Positions 1-9,771 of a DNA stretch of 50,411 nucleotides are shown piece after piece. A model generated the notes under the pieces. That model saw only the letters and a program-made list of their open reading frames with translations. It was not told where the DNA came from and made no database searches. The position numbers were made by a program, and so were the translations under genes. Numbering within the stretch: position 1 is the first letter of the stretch; the number at the start of each line of letters is the position of its first letter. Source of the stretch: Helochares maculicollis (lineage: Eukaryota > Arthropoda > Insecta > Coleoptera > Hydrophilidae); assembly GCA_033557835.1 (NCBI GenBank), contig JAWQRO010000179.1:1-50411 (forward strand), in the 5' to 3' direction.

Positions 1-160
1 TGCCGGAACGAAATTTTGCAAACCAATTTTGGCATTGTCGTTCGCTCAATACATCTTCTCCATACACTTCACGTAATTTTCGCCTTGCTTGAACTGCATT
101 TTTACCTTTTCGGTAATAAAAAAGTAACATATGCCGAAAATGCTGCTTTCTATTTTCCAT
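1..160 (-). pseudogene. mariner transposase, N-terminal HTH fragment, cut by window edge
   Basis: Read on the minus strand from an ATG at 160, the frame stays open to base 1 and gives about 53 residues. They begin MENRKQHFRHM, continue with YYRKGKNAVQAR and VYGEDVLSERQCQNWF, and end KFRSG. This is the first helix-turn-helix of mariner transposases, which binds the terminal inverted repeat; the W-F-x-F-R-S-G stretch is characteristic. The catalytic part would lie outside the window. The style resembles the cecropia/Hsmar1-like group, so it may be related to the remnant at 13.2-14 kb. No stop is seen in the visible part, so an intact element beyond the edge is possible. I did not find a convincing TIR in the roughly 170 bp upstream. 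Family identification is by motif recognition; subfamily is inference. Confidence 0.72.
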
Positions 161-414
161 CTTTGATAGAGCACAAAAAAACTATTGCAAAGAATTTCAC
201 CAAATTTTTAACAAACAAGCCTTACTATACCACCTGTCTTAATCTTTTTATTTCATTTAAATCAAAACTACATATATAACAAGTATTTGTTCATAAAATC
301 ATAACAAAACTCCAAAAACCAACAATAATCTATTAACAAAAAGGAAACAACTCCATGTTACATAAAATTAGTGTATGTACACATACATATATTCTTTTAA
401 AGGATTTAATCTGA

Positions 415-1935
415 AGACGATGAAGAAATGGTAGATCACTGTCGGCAACATTGTTAGCTGGTAAGGATAGGCTTGGCTTAAAAAATTTTCCAACGTTGTT
501 TTTCTTGCCTTCTTGTCTATTTCGTTCTTCAGTGATTCATAATAGCTAATAGCTGAGTTAATTCCTCGAAAAACTTTAGCAGTACGTTCGATGTCAGGAT
601 CCTTTTAAAAAAGGATATTTATTCCTTGCTCGAAATTGGAAATAGCTTTCAACAACATTTTTGATGTTAGCTGATTGGATACAACAGGCTCTCTCTCTCT
701 TCATTAAATGCCGGTTCTGCTTGCAACTAAATGAGTTCCTCATATGAAAGGGGTGCCCTATCAGCTAAAAGTATATCAAACACATTACGTTTGTTCAAAC
801 CTTCAAAGCAAAGATCATGTGCTAGATCTAAAATGTTTTGCCTAATTTCTGCATCAGTACTTTCTAGACATTCTGGCCATACTTTTTTCCAAACATGGTT
901 AATTGTTAATTTTAATTCCTTCCATAATTCACTAATTCTATCAGCAGCATTACTGATATTATAGTTTTCCAAACTGTTTTATTTAAAGATTTACCATTAG
1001 TTGTGTGAAAATTCGGCGGAGGTAATATGCCTTAAAAGTGCACCCTGATTTATTGGTTGAATGAGACCTGTTGTATTTTTCGGAAGGTACTCATTCATGA
1101 CATCTTCAGAGAGTTCTGATAAAATACTAGGATTATTTTTGAACCAATTCTCAAAAGTAGCTTTAGTCATGCAAGCTTTTAGTTCTTTAGTCCTTTAAGG
1201 GGCCTTGGATTTTCGGGCTAATATACTAAAAGTGGTTATGTCTTCAGATCATTTGCATTTGCACCAAGTAGCAAAGTTAATCGTTCTTTAGACACCTTAT
1301 AACCAGGCGCAGATTTTTCTGTTTTTGAAATGTACGTGCGATCAGGCATTCGGTTCCAATAAAGCCATATTTTGTCTATGTTAAACACTTGTTCCGGTTT
1401 ATAATCACCTCTCAATAATTCCCTTTAAAATGTTGGGATATTGCTTAAATGCGGCCTCATCGGCGCTAGTTGCTTCACTTTTCATTTTCAAATTATGCAA
1501 ATTAAATCTATTTTTAAACTTTTCAAGCCATCCTTGGCTTGCTTGGAATATGACATCTTCAGCAGATTAATCGGTATCTCCATTCTTCAAATTTTCGGAA
1601 ATACTTGAAGCTATTACCTGGATAGTCATTTGACTCATTGGCATTCTCCGTTTGTTATTGTCCCCAATCCATATAATCAATAGTTTCTCCATTTTTCCAT
1701 AATCCAGTTTCTTTGGAGTGTTAATCTCGAGACATTTAAAGATGCCTCACATTGAAAATATGTATAATGTCTTCTTTTTTATCGCGAATAGTTTGAATAG
1801 TAGATTTCGCAAGTCCCATTGTTTTTCAAATTTCAACAATTTTCTCTCCAGCTTCAATACAACGTAACACTTCTAGTTTAGTTCCTACCGTGACTGATTT
1901 TCGGCATCCATCTCCGAAGTCGATAATCTTTTCGG
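415..1935 (-). pseudogene. decayed Tigger/pogo-type (CENP-B-like) transposase
   Basis: Minus-strand translation in shifting frames recovers the Tigger/Jerky-like order. First comes the N-terminal CENP-B-type helix (RKSVTVGTKLEVLRCIEAGEK, 1830-1905). Next is the SADEA...YKPEQVFNIDK block holding the first catalytic Asp, followed by MPDRTYISK and APGYKVSKERLTLLLGANA (1250-1480). Then come a PRPLK block and an F-E-N-W-F block (1150-1215), the YLPKNTTGLIQPINQG block (1035-1085), and a C-terminal W-K-K-V-W-P-E-C block (about 880-895). The tail continues to about 415. It carries many stops and frameshifts. The LLLDNAPGH segment with the second catalytic Asp is missing between the F-E-N-W-F and YLP blocks. 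The third Asp of the QPMDQG motif reads Asn. It is therefore not active. The family assignment by motif order is firm; the exact subfamily is not determined. Confidence 0.8.
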
Positions 1936-1959
1936 TGGTATTTTGTCTAAAAAATAACG

Positions 1960-1963
<4 letters not shown>

Positions 1964-2000
<37 letters not shown>
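1964..2000. repeat. (TA)n microsatellite
   Basis: A pure TA dinucleotide run of about 18 units lies just upstream of the Tigger-like N-terminus. It produces meaningless Tyr-Ile repeats in translation on both strands. Confidence 0.97.
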
Positions 2001-2004
<4 letters not shown>

Positions 2005-2344
2005 TAAAATTTTTTAATTTGTACATACGTATCATTCGTACCAATAATGTTCCTAATTGGTTGCAATTTTCCAGTTAATGTTAATAATCGGTAATAAATA
2101 TGTACATAAAACATTCACAGACAAGTCTAAACCAGCCGCTTTTTGAGCATACTCTGAATAACTCTCGTAAACAAGACGAAATAGAAAAAAAGTGTGCATC
2201 GAGATTGTGTTTGCGCAAGATTGGCAACACGTAGATATTATCAACATCGAAAGAAAGTTTTTTATGCCGTTATAGCGAAACATTTAAGGCCGTAAATCGA
2301 AAACGTGCCTTAATTGAAAATTATGTTTCTTGTGGTTTTTACAA

Positions 2345-2760
2345 GTCCTCTTTGCATCATAGTGGGCAAAATCTTATAAGTAATGTTCAGCAATGTTATA
2401 CCTCTATAGTTTTCACATCCCCACTAATCCTCCCTCTTGAGTATTATTTCAATTTGTTCCACCCTCCATTCTTCCGGCATTTTGTCCCCGTTCGAAATTG
2501 TTTTTTAAGAGGAAGTGTAAGTGATTCATTAGATCTTCTTTCCCACACTTTATTTATGCCATATGTACATCATCCTTTCGTGGCGCTTTTCCGTTCCTGA
2601 TCCTATGAATTTAATCTTTTATTTCTATCCTAGTTGGGCTCTTCAATCAACTTGCCTCCCAGTCTGTCTCACTTCATCTCCGTTTCTTTCTCTTCTGTCC
2701 TCTCTCTGTCTGTCAAGAATTTCTTAAAGTTATTGCTCCACACTACCTTGCATAGCTTTT
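2345..2760 (-). pseudogene. LINE reverse transcriptase fragment (fingers/palm start)
   Basis: Minus-strand translation gives the start of a non-LTR retrotransposon RT domain. A diverged IHRIRNGKAPRKDD block (the usual NGKSPGxDG) is followed by a K-x-G-x-E-D-L-M-N segment, PEEWRVEQIEIILKRED, and C-E-N-Y-R-G-I-T-L-L-N-x-T-Y-K-I-L. Stops and frameshifts interrupt it, and homology ends abruptly near 2345, before the catalytic palm with its A/F-x-D-D box. Sequence up to about 3000 may be the linker upstream of the RT, but this is uncertain. The style matches the plus-strand fragment at 36.9-37.4 kb, which covers the C-terminal part of a similar RT, so they may be one family. No poly-A tail or target duplication was seen. 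Confidence 0.7.
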
Positions 2761-4498
2761 CATCTGGTAGAATCCTTTTTACATCATATGCGTTTCCTCT
2801 GTATACTTTATCATATTCAATTATCATGCCAAACAATAGCAACGCTATTTTTTCATTCTTTGTTATATTAACCTGTAGGTCTTCTTTCTTTTTCTGATTT
2901 TTTTTAGATTCTTCAACTTTATCTTTCTTTCTCGTTTGACTGTTCAGCGCTTTTGTTACTTACTCCAGATTCTTATATTTTAATGCCTCTTCCTTTAGCT
3001 TTTCAATGCCTTAAACTTAACAATGCGTGATATCTTTATACTTTGTCTGTTTTTCAGTCTTCAGAAATTAGTAACGCAATATTTCCTATTGTTCTCACAT
3101 CTCTCACTAATGGTTTCTTTCTACTGTTAATCACTTTATGTGCTCGTGTTTATTCTGGAGATGTGTACTAAAATATGTATTGGATGAAAGTGAAAATCCT
3201 TCAGAAATTTAATGCCGTGTTGAACTTTCCAGAAATTAGTGAAAAGTTTTGTGAAAAATTATCAACTCTACTATTGCCATCTCGGTTTAGCTTTCCAACA
3301 TTCGAGTGTGCAGATGCTGGAGAAAAGAATTTTTGATTTATCTATGAGGGAATCTTGAGTAGAGATACTCCAGATTTTTGCACTATTTTGTTTCCATAGA
3401 AAGACAAATAGTTTTATGATGCTTCAATGTCTTGTGACTGTTGGACCTAAATGTAGTTAATAACTCTCTTAAATTGTTGTACATTTTTAATTTAAAATAA
3501 TGATTTTTATTATAAAACCCAAAAAATGCCCTAGAGGTCATTATGCTGCTTCGCTTCGATGTTAGTGACATCGGTGAAACCTGCAGTATGGTGATGAGGG
3601 ACAAATATACCGAAATCGCTCCCGGCTCCCTCTACCTAATACATAATCTTCAGCCGCCAATTTTAAGCATATTCAATTTAGGTGTGCAACTTACGTAATA
3701 GCTGAAGTGAACAAACTATAATTTTATTAAAAAATGCACCGGCCGCCCCATTAGTTTTTGTAATAGGTTGTGCCGAAAAATTAAGAATCGCGAGCTCGCC
3801 CATTGTCGATTAATAAATTGCCGGTGATCGAACTTACCGCTACTCCTCTTTTATTTTAGAAATTCAAATAATTTTAAGAACCGTATATACAGTAAGCACG
3901 TGATAATGGCACGTTCGCAAATTCCTCACGGGCCGATTATAAGAATGGACATTTTTTTTCAGTCATGACTTAGCTGTCCCGCGGCCCATGTCAATGGTTA
4001 ATTTATTGTAATATTTAAATACTCTGCTCTATAGTTCGCTCAACTCCCGTCAGGCACGTGTGGGGAAATAATAGTAAAAGGGAAAATTTTAAATTCATAT
4101 CAACAAAATTGCGAGGGGTCCATTGAACCTACTAGCACCAAGCTTTTTTTCGATATATTTTTTACAAAGCTGGCAATGAACAAATGCAGCGATAGCTTAA
4201 CGTAGTCGTTTCATTAGTGCATTCGCTACTATTCAAATGGCAAGGATATGCATTAACCGTTAATATTAAAAACAAGTACATGAGAGAGTCGAGTCGGAGC
4301 AACTACAACATTTTTATTTCCTTTCTTTGACAGCCTGCACGAATGCTCTTATTTACATTTACGCCTATAAAACTATCTGCACATTGTTTAGACTATATAT
4401 GTAGTCATTTTATGTAATAATATTATTATAAATGACGAATAAGTACATTTAGATTACATTCTCTTTCTATTGCAGTGTATTTAGTCTCATAGCAGGAC
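2761..4498. other. no gene recognised
   Basis: The first 250 bp may be decayed LINE linker. The rest (3000-4498) is unique-looking AT-rich DNA with short GC-richer patches (3735-3850, 3955-4060), no long open frame and no RNA gene. The final 100 bp form the 5' flank of the tRNA gene. Confidence 0.6.
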
Positions 4499-4572
4499 GG
4501 CCCATTAGCTCAGTTGGTTAGAGCGTCGTGCTAATAACGCGAAGGTCGCGGGTTCGATCCCCCCATGGGCCA
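4499..4572 (+). tRNA. tRNA-Ile-AAT: tRNA-Ile (anticodon AAU)
   Basis: This is a complete 74-nt cloverleaf. The acceptor stem GGCCCAT (4499-4505) pairs with ATGGGCC (4565-4571), and the discriminator is A4572. The D stem is GCTC/GAGC. The anticodon stem TCGTG/CGCGA encloses the loop CTAATAA, with anticodon AAT at 4533-4535 (AAU in RNA, normally edited to IAU), which decodes isoleucine. The A box lies at 4506-4517 and the B box GGTTCGATCCC at 4551-4561, giving an internal pol III promoter. No intron is present. One oddity is in the T stem: GCGGG (4548-4552) faces CCCCC (4560-4564), so C4549 meets C4563. The standard insect gene, as I recall it, has G at 4563 and pairs fully. The gene therefore carries a single T-stem mismatch and may be a slightly damaged copy, a variant, or an assembly error. 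Confidence 0.96.
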
Positions 4573-4575
4573 GAC

Positions 4576-4582
4576 TTTTTTT
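4576..4582 (+). terminator. pol III T-run terminator of tRNA-Ile
   Basis: Seven T residues on the plus strand begin four bases after the discriminator base, the usual pol III termination signal. Confidence 0.85.
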
Positions 4583-5896
4583 GTTCTTTTCATCTAAATT
4601 GGTTCCTTATAATCACACTAATTAATAATTAACAATCAGCAATAACTCTGAAAGTCACTCCTATGACATTTATTATTAATTCTCGCCTTAAACGTGCACT
4701 CATTAAAACTGTGTAAAAACACATTTATTTCGAAATGTTCGCCCTTGAATTTACAGATCTGTTTGTTGCTCAAGTGACTGGATAACATCATCTACTTAAG
4801 AACATTTTTCTTCCATGTTGTTTGGAATGAGTGAGATTCGAGTAAAGCCTTCGGACGCGTGTTTGCAATCATATCAATTCTAGCACCCAATAGAGCCACT
4901 TACGCGGCTTAATTAAGTGATTTATGCGTTTTTATTAATAAGCCCCCTTTTGTAGATTCGGATCCAAGGACAATACGAGCGCTGATTGCGTTCTGAATGA
5001 TGATGATGATGTTTGAACTCCGGCAAGATTCGGAAGCGATGATTAGTAATTAGTGTGTTTTAGATACCGGCCAGAGCGACAAATATCCCATGAATAGTAC
5101 GAAATTACTCCTTGATTTTAATTAGTCGCTTATGGGCTGCGAACAAAAAAGCTCTCTGTATCGAACTAATAGAGATAGCTTCGCGAGTGCTATAATTTAC
5201 CGATCTAAGCAGGAAGTGCGGAATATAGTGCATTAAGTAAAGAATATAGTACAGAAAGCACAGGATACTAAATTTACATAAATTATAGAATTCAGTTCGC
5301 ACACAAAAATACTGCCTTATAAATATTTTAATTTGAAATCTGAAAGAAAATGATTATGGATTTGATACGCGCTGTGCCCGATATGATTTTTTAATGAACT
5401 CGACTTGTGCAATCAGCGACGGTTTCGAATGCACACATAATTATCTGAAAAGGCAGCTGTTTGTTGCTTGTTGCCTTATCACATTGTTAACAATGTCAAG
5501 CGAAAATGGATCAACATGATATTATTTTTTTTATTTATATCTAACATGACAACTATTCATATTATGCATGTTATAATATACGCCATGCGTATTATAATAT
5601 CATGAACAATGAATTTGGGATAATTATAAATTATGACTTGTATAATGGGAATCAAAGCGCTCGGAACAGTGCTGCCAATTGGCGTGGCTTTGCAAGCGAT
5701 TTTAATTGGGGTTGAGTTCTGAATTGGGGACAATCGTGCCGCAGATAAAAATACTCGAGTAATATAATTGCGCTATGGAAACTATATGTGGTAAATAAAA
5801 TATGGTCCGCTGTCCTGTTTGTAAAATCTGGTTGAAATCGTGACTTGACTTCTACTTTTGAGATGTTGCTGCTTCATGCACGTATGTGAAGCTTCA
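4583..5896. other. no gene recognised; flank of tRNA
   Basis: AT-rich unique sequence with a short (GAT)n tract near 4997-5010 and an imperfect hairpin at 5571-5597. Open frames here are short and show no recognisable protein family. Confidence 0.6.
5571..5597. repeat. short inverted repeat
   Basis: TTATAATATACGC (5571-5583) and GCGTATTATAA (5587-5597) are inverted copies around a CAT loop, differing by a 2-bp indel. It could form a small AT-rich hairpin; no function is implied. Confidence 0.6.
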
Positions 5897-6030
5897 GCAA
5901 GAAAGGGCGTTGCTAGTAGCATAATTTTTTTGTTATGTTGGTACTCTCTTCATATGAACGTATACGAAGTTTCTTTTCAATCTGTAAATTCATTCTTTGT
6001 TTACAAGCCACTTAGTACCGACGTATCAGT
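5897..6030 (+). mobile_element. solo 5'-end fragment of the irritans-like mariner
   Basis: This stretch aligns by eye with the 5' leader of the mariner at 7353-8516 (its bases about 7370-7500). Shared blocks include TTTTTTGTTATGTTGGTAC, CATATGAACGTAT, TTCTTTGTTTACAA and the TAGTAxCGACGT end. No coding part follows, so this is a third, strongly truncated copy of that family, 1.3 kb upstream of the duplicated region. Confidence 0.65.
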
Positions 6031-6356
6031 ACATTTATATTCCCGTCTTACTATACGAAGAATAGTAAAGGGGAAGTATTGGAATCTCGATCTCAATATT
6101 TTGACGGATATCTACGTTTTGAGTGCCCCTTAATCCATTTCTGACCATTTTTTGGCATGTTGTCTGTGTGTGTATGTAAACACGATAGCGGTAAGACCAT
6201 TTGAAACGGAGGGATAACATTTGGCATATGACTATTATCGCAAAAGCTTAGATCTGTAGCAAATTTTGAGGCATGTAGGATCACCGGAAATACCTGTTAA
6301 TCTACACAGTTTTTAAGTCTATTCAAGAAAACTCGATGTTTAAATAGAGCTATTGA
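6031..6356. other. no gene recognised
   Basis: Unique sequence between the solo mariner fragment and the tandem duplication; short open frames only. Confidence 0.6.
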
Positions 6357-7352
6357 TTTGAAATTTGATACACACTTAAAAGACACTAAAAAAATCTCAT
6401 ATATAAAGTTTCAAGGCGAAAGAACCACTAGAACAGGACGTTTTAGAAAAAAAACTGATACTACAAAATTACATTTTTTAGCAATATTTTCGGCTGAGAT
6501 GCTGCAGAATGAAGAATTACCGCAACTTAACACACTTACGCATAGTTTTAATACAATAATTGTGCCAAAAAGTAGCAAAAATTGTCTAAATTAAAAACAG
6601 TTTTTTTATTATTTTTTACTACAAGTTATTTTATATCAAATTTTTAATTCTGGTGAGTATAAAATAATAAATAATATAAAATTCATTTACAATAAATGAA
6701 ATATTAAGCGTTGTTATAAAAGTATATTACTTGCGTAAAAAATGGTTTTGCTTCTTCTTGTTGTATTCGGCATCGATTCTCAGCCTGTCGGTTTCACTTA
6801 ACCTATAATGCGGTATATAAGCATTCAATCTTGCAATTTTTAAGGAAAATTTTTCGCTGGCATTCTAAAGAATACATTTATGTATAGTTGCAGCTCGAAA
6901 AAATGAAAATTGAAACTTTTGTTTTTATTTTTGCATCGCATAGAGATGTTTATAGTTTTGTTATTATTAATCGCAAGGACCTTTATGCAGAATAAATATT
7001 TATACGGGAATGGTGAGTGGAGACACTCCATTATTTTTACAAAATCTAAGCTTCTCCGTTCTTTCATCAAATTATGAATTATAGATATGGTTTATTGTTA
7101 TAAAAACTAAAAAGGGTCAAATATGTGCTTTTTTCATCAGTGGCAGCAAAGATTACAATTACTTAACCACTCCACTCTGAGATTGAGTTTTGGGAAATGG
7201 TTTAACATGGGCTTCTTTAAAAACAGTAAACATAATTATTTTTTCATTAATAGCACTAACGGATTTCGAGATGTGTTTATGTAAGAGACACATTTTGAAT
7301 GCTTGTTTACCTCTATGTTAATAAAAGTTTTGTAGAACAGGCAATATATATA

Positions 7353-8516
7353 CTAAGTTGTTCAAAAAATATAAGAAAAGGCATTGCTACTAGTTTAATT
7401 TTTTGTTATGTTGGTACACTAGTCATATGAACGTATGTGACGTTTCAATTCCACCTGTCAATTAATTCTTTGTTTACAACCCATTTAGTATCGACGTGTT
7501 ACAATATTTTTTTTACAACGAGAAAAATCAAAAATCGATTGAATTTTTATTGTTGGAACGTGTAAAGCAAAGAAAATTTATGAACGAATGTTGAAAGTGT
7601 GTTAGAACTCTTCACCTTCAATTAGTACAGTAGAAAGATGGATTGTGAACATAAGCGTGGTCGTGCAAGCCCTGAAGACGATTCACGTCAAGGGGGTCCA
7701 AAAACAGCAACAACACTATAAATCGTAGAAAAAATACAGGATATCTTATTGAAAAATCGTCGAGTGACTGAAAGAGATTTAGTAGAAGCCCTACAGTAGG
7801 CATCTCATTGGGCAGGGTAAGCAATATTTTGACGGAAGTTATGGGTTTCAGAAATTTGCGTAGACAATGTATGCTGCATTTGCTAACAAAAATACATTCA
7901 AATGCCACTTACTAAGGAAACTTTAGAGCATTTTCGATAGGATAAAGTGGATTTTGTGCATAGATTCATCACTATGGATGAAATTTGGGTCTATCTCCAT
8001 GATCTTGAATCAAAACAAGAGGCGAAAGAGTGGTGTGAACCACCTCATAAGTCGACCAAGAAGGTGTTAGCATCAGTTTCAAGGAGGCGAAAGAAATTTT
8101 GTTTTTGGAGAACTTGCATACTGGCAAAACAATAAATTTTGAATACTATTGAAGTCTTTTAGACCTTTCAGAATACAAAAATCTTTTTTCATCAGGACAA
8201 TGCACCGTGGTACAAGTTCATTTTGACAATGGCTACAATCCCTGAATTAAAGTTTGAAGTTTTGGAGCATCCACTATATTCCTAAACAAATTCATGCGTG
8301 GAAAGCGTCTTAAATCAAATGATGAGGCCATAACAGATATAGAAGCGTATTTTACAGCCTTTCTAGATGTGAGAACTTTACGGATAAAAATCTTAAATTG
8401 AAATCGCGTTGGAGCAAGTGCATTGATGTTCTGAGAGACTATACTGCAAAATAAAGTGAAGTTCAAACCATAAAATTGTCTTTTTATCAAACCACAAAAC
8501 TTATTGGACAACCTAG
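7353..8516 (+). mobile_element. irritans-like mariner, copy A (in unit A)
   Basis: The element is flanked by TA dinucleotides (7351-7352 and 8517-8518). Its ends CTAAGTTGTTCAA and, inverted, CTAGGTTGTCCAA form degenerate terminal inverted repeats. Length is 1164 bp, short of the usual 1.28 kb because of internal deletions. The target position matches that of copy B in unit B, so insertion came before the tandem duplication. Confidence 0.8.
7562..8455 (+). pseudogene. irritans-like mariner transposase, broken
   Basis: Translation in changing frames recovers mariner blocks. They are a second HTH region (STVERWIVNIKRG, SPEDDSRQGGPKTATT, KNRRVTERDLVEAL), the first catalytic Asp in RFITMDEIWVYLHD, a KQEAKEWCEPP segment, and the second Asp in FFHQDNAPWYK followed by LTMATIPELKFEVLEHP. 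The YSPDLAPSDFF block with the third catalytic Asp has been lost by deletion around 8275-8295, after which SNDEA-like sequence resumes. Several stops and frameshifts are present. It shares its overall pattern (HQDNAP, ELKFE-LxHP) with Himar-type irritans transposases; subfamily is inferred from that pattern. It is not functional. Confidence 0.82.
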
Positions 8517-9771
8517 TATAGCTATGACCTTCAAATCAGTACATATACTCTATAGGTATTGAGAATTCTTACATTTTTGCTGCATGCGTGAGAGACACTG
8601 AAGGGTTTGTATAACCATTGTGGAATAAGACAGCTTTCAAACTGATCACAAATGCTTTAAAAAAAATCTGCATTCTTCAGACATGTCAGTTCTTGATGAA
8701 GAAGCCCTGCAGCATCATTACAATACATTCAATTATTCTCTTTGAAACTTGTTACACAATTGAAAGACACTAAAAAAATATTATATATGAAGTTTCAAGG
8801 CGAAAGAGCCATTAGAACCGGACTTTTTATCAAAAACTTTTATTAGAAAAATTTTTTAGAAATATTTTCAGTTGAAATGCTTCAGAAGGAAGAATTAATG
8901 TAACTTTATACACTTATGCATTGTTTTAATTCGATAATTGTGCCGAAAAGTAGCAAAAATGGTCAAAATTAAAAACAGTGTTTTACTAGTTTTTACTACA
9001 AGTTATTTTATGTCAAATTTTTAATTTTGGTGAGTATAAAATAATAAATAAAGTAAAATTCATTTACAACAAAGGAAAAATTAAGCGTTGTTATATATAA
9101 AAGTAAATTACTTGCGTAAAAAATGGTTTTGCTTCTTCTTCTGTTGCATTCGGCATCGATTCTCAGCCTGTAGATTTTGCTTGATAGGTTATCAAATCAC
9201 CCTTTAAAATTAGACTATAATGCCGTATAGAGGCATTCAATCTTGCAATTTTTAAGGAAAATTTTTGGCTGGCATTCTAAAAAATACATTTATGTATAGT
9301 TGCAGTTCGAAATTATGAAAATTGAAACTTTTGTTTTTATGTTTGCATCGCATAGAGGTGTTTATAGTTTTGTTATTATTAATCGCAGGTACTTCTATGT
9401 AGTACAAATATTTATACGGGAATGTTGGGTGGAAATACTCCATAATTTTTACAATAGAAAAATCAAGTATCATGCAGTGATCCACCCTTTCATGCGCCCT
9501 GAACTAAATGATTATAAAACATGTGTCTCATTATTTAAAAATCTACGCTTCTCCGTTCTTTCATCAATGGCAACAAAGATTGCATTTATTAAACGACCCC
9601 ATTCTAAGATTGAGTTTTGAAAAATTGTTTAACATGTGCTTTTTTAAAAACATTAAACATACTTGTTTTTGCCAAGAATACAGATTTCGAGAAGTTGTAA
9701 TTTAAGAGATAAATTTTTACTGCTTGTTTATCTCTACGTTAATAGAATATTTTTAGAACAGTCAGTATATA

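Larger units (their letters stand above)
6357..8740. repeat. tandem segmental duplication, unit A
   Basis: Unit A (2384 bp) is followed directly by unit B. Shared landmarks in the same order are the TTTGAAA start, AAAGACACTAAAAAAAT, the TTTCAAGGCGAAAGA block, ACTACAAGTTATTTTAT, GGTGAGTATAAAATAATAAAT, TGGTTTTGCTTCTTCTT, CGGCATCGATTCTCAGCCTG and TTTATAGTTTTGTTATTATT. An irritans-like mariner follows. After it come TGCGTGAGAGACA, GAAGGGTTTGTAT, ATCTGCATTCTTC and CATCATTACAATACA. A plus-strand frame in unit A (6358-6594) begins MKFDTHLKDTKKIS, but the same frame is broken in unit B and I do not recognise it. The unit may be the body of an old unidentified transposon. Confidence 0.85.

Noticed and set aside
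1826..2078. Open frames with Tyr-Ile repeats
   Set aside because: Produced by translating the (TA)n microsatellite; only the flanking Tigger-like residues are meaningful.
6840..9485. Minus-strand frames of 76-77 codons at 6840-7070 and 9252-9485 with similar translations
   Set aside because: The similarity comes from the tandem duplication itself; substitutions show no sign of favouring synonymous sites by eye, so coding is not supported.
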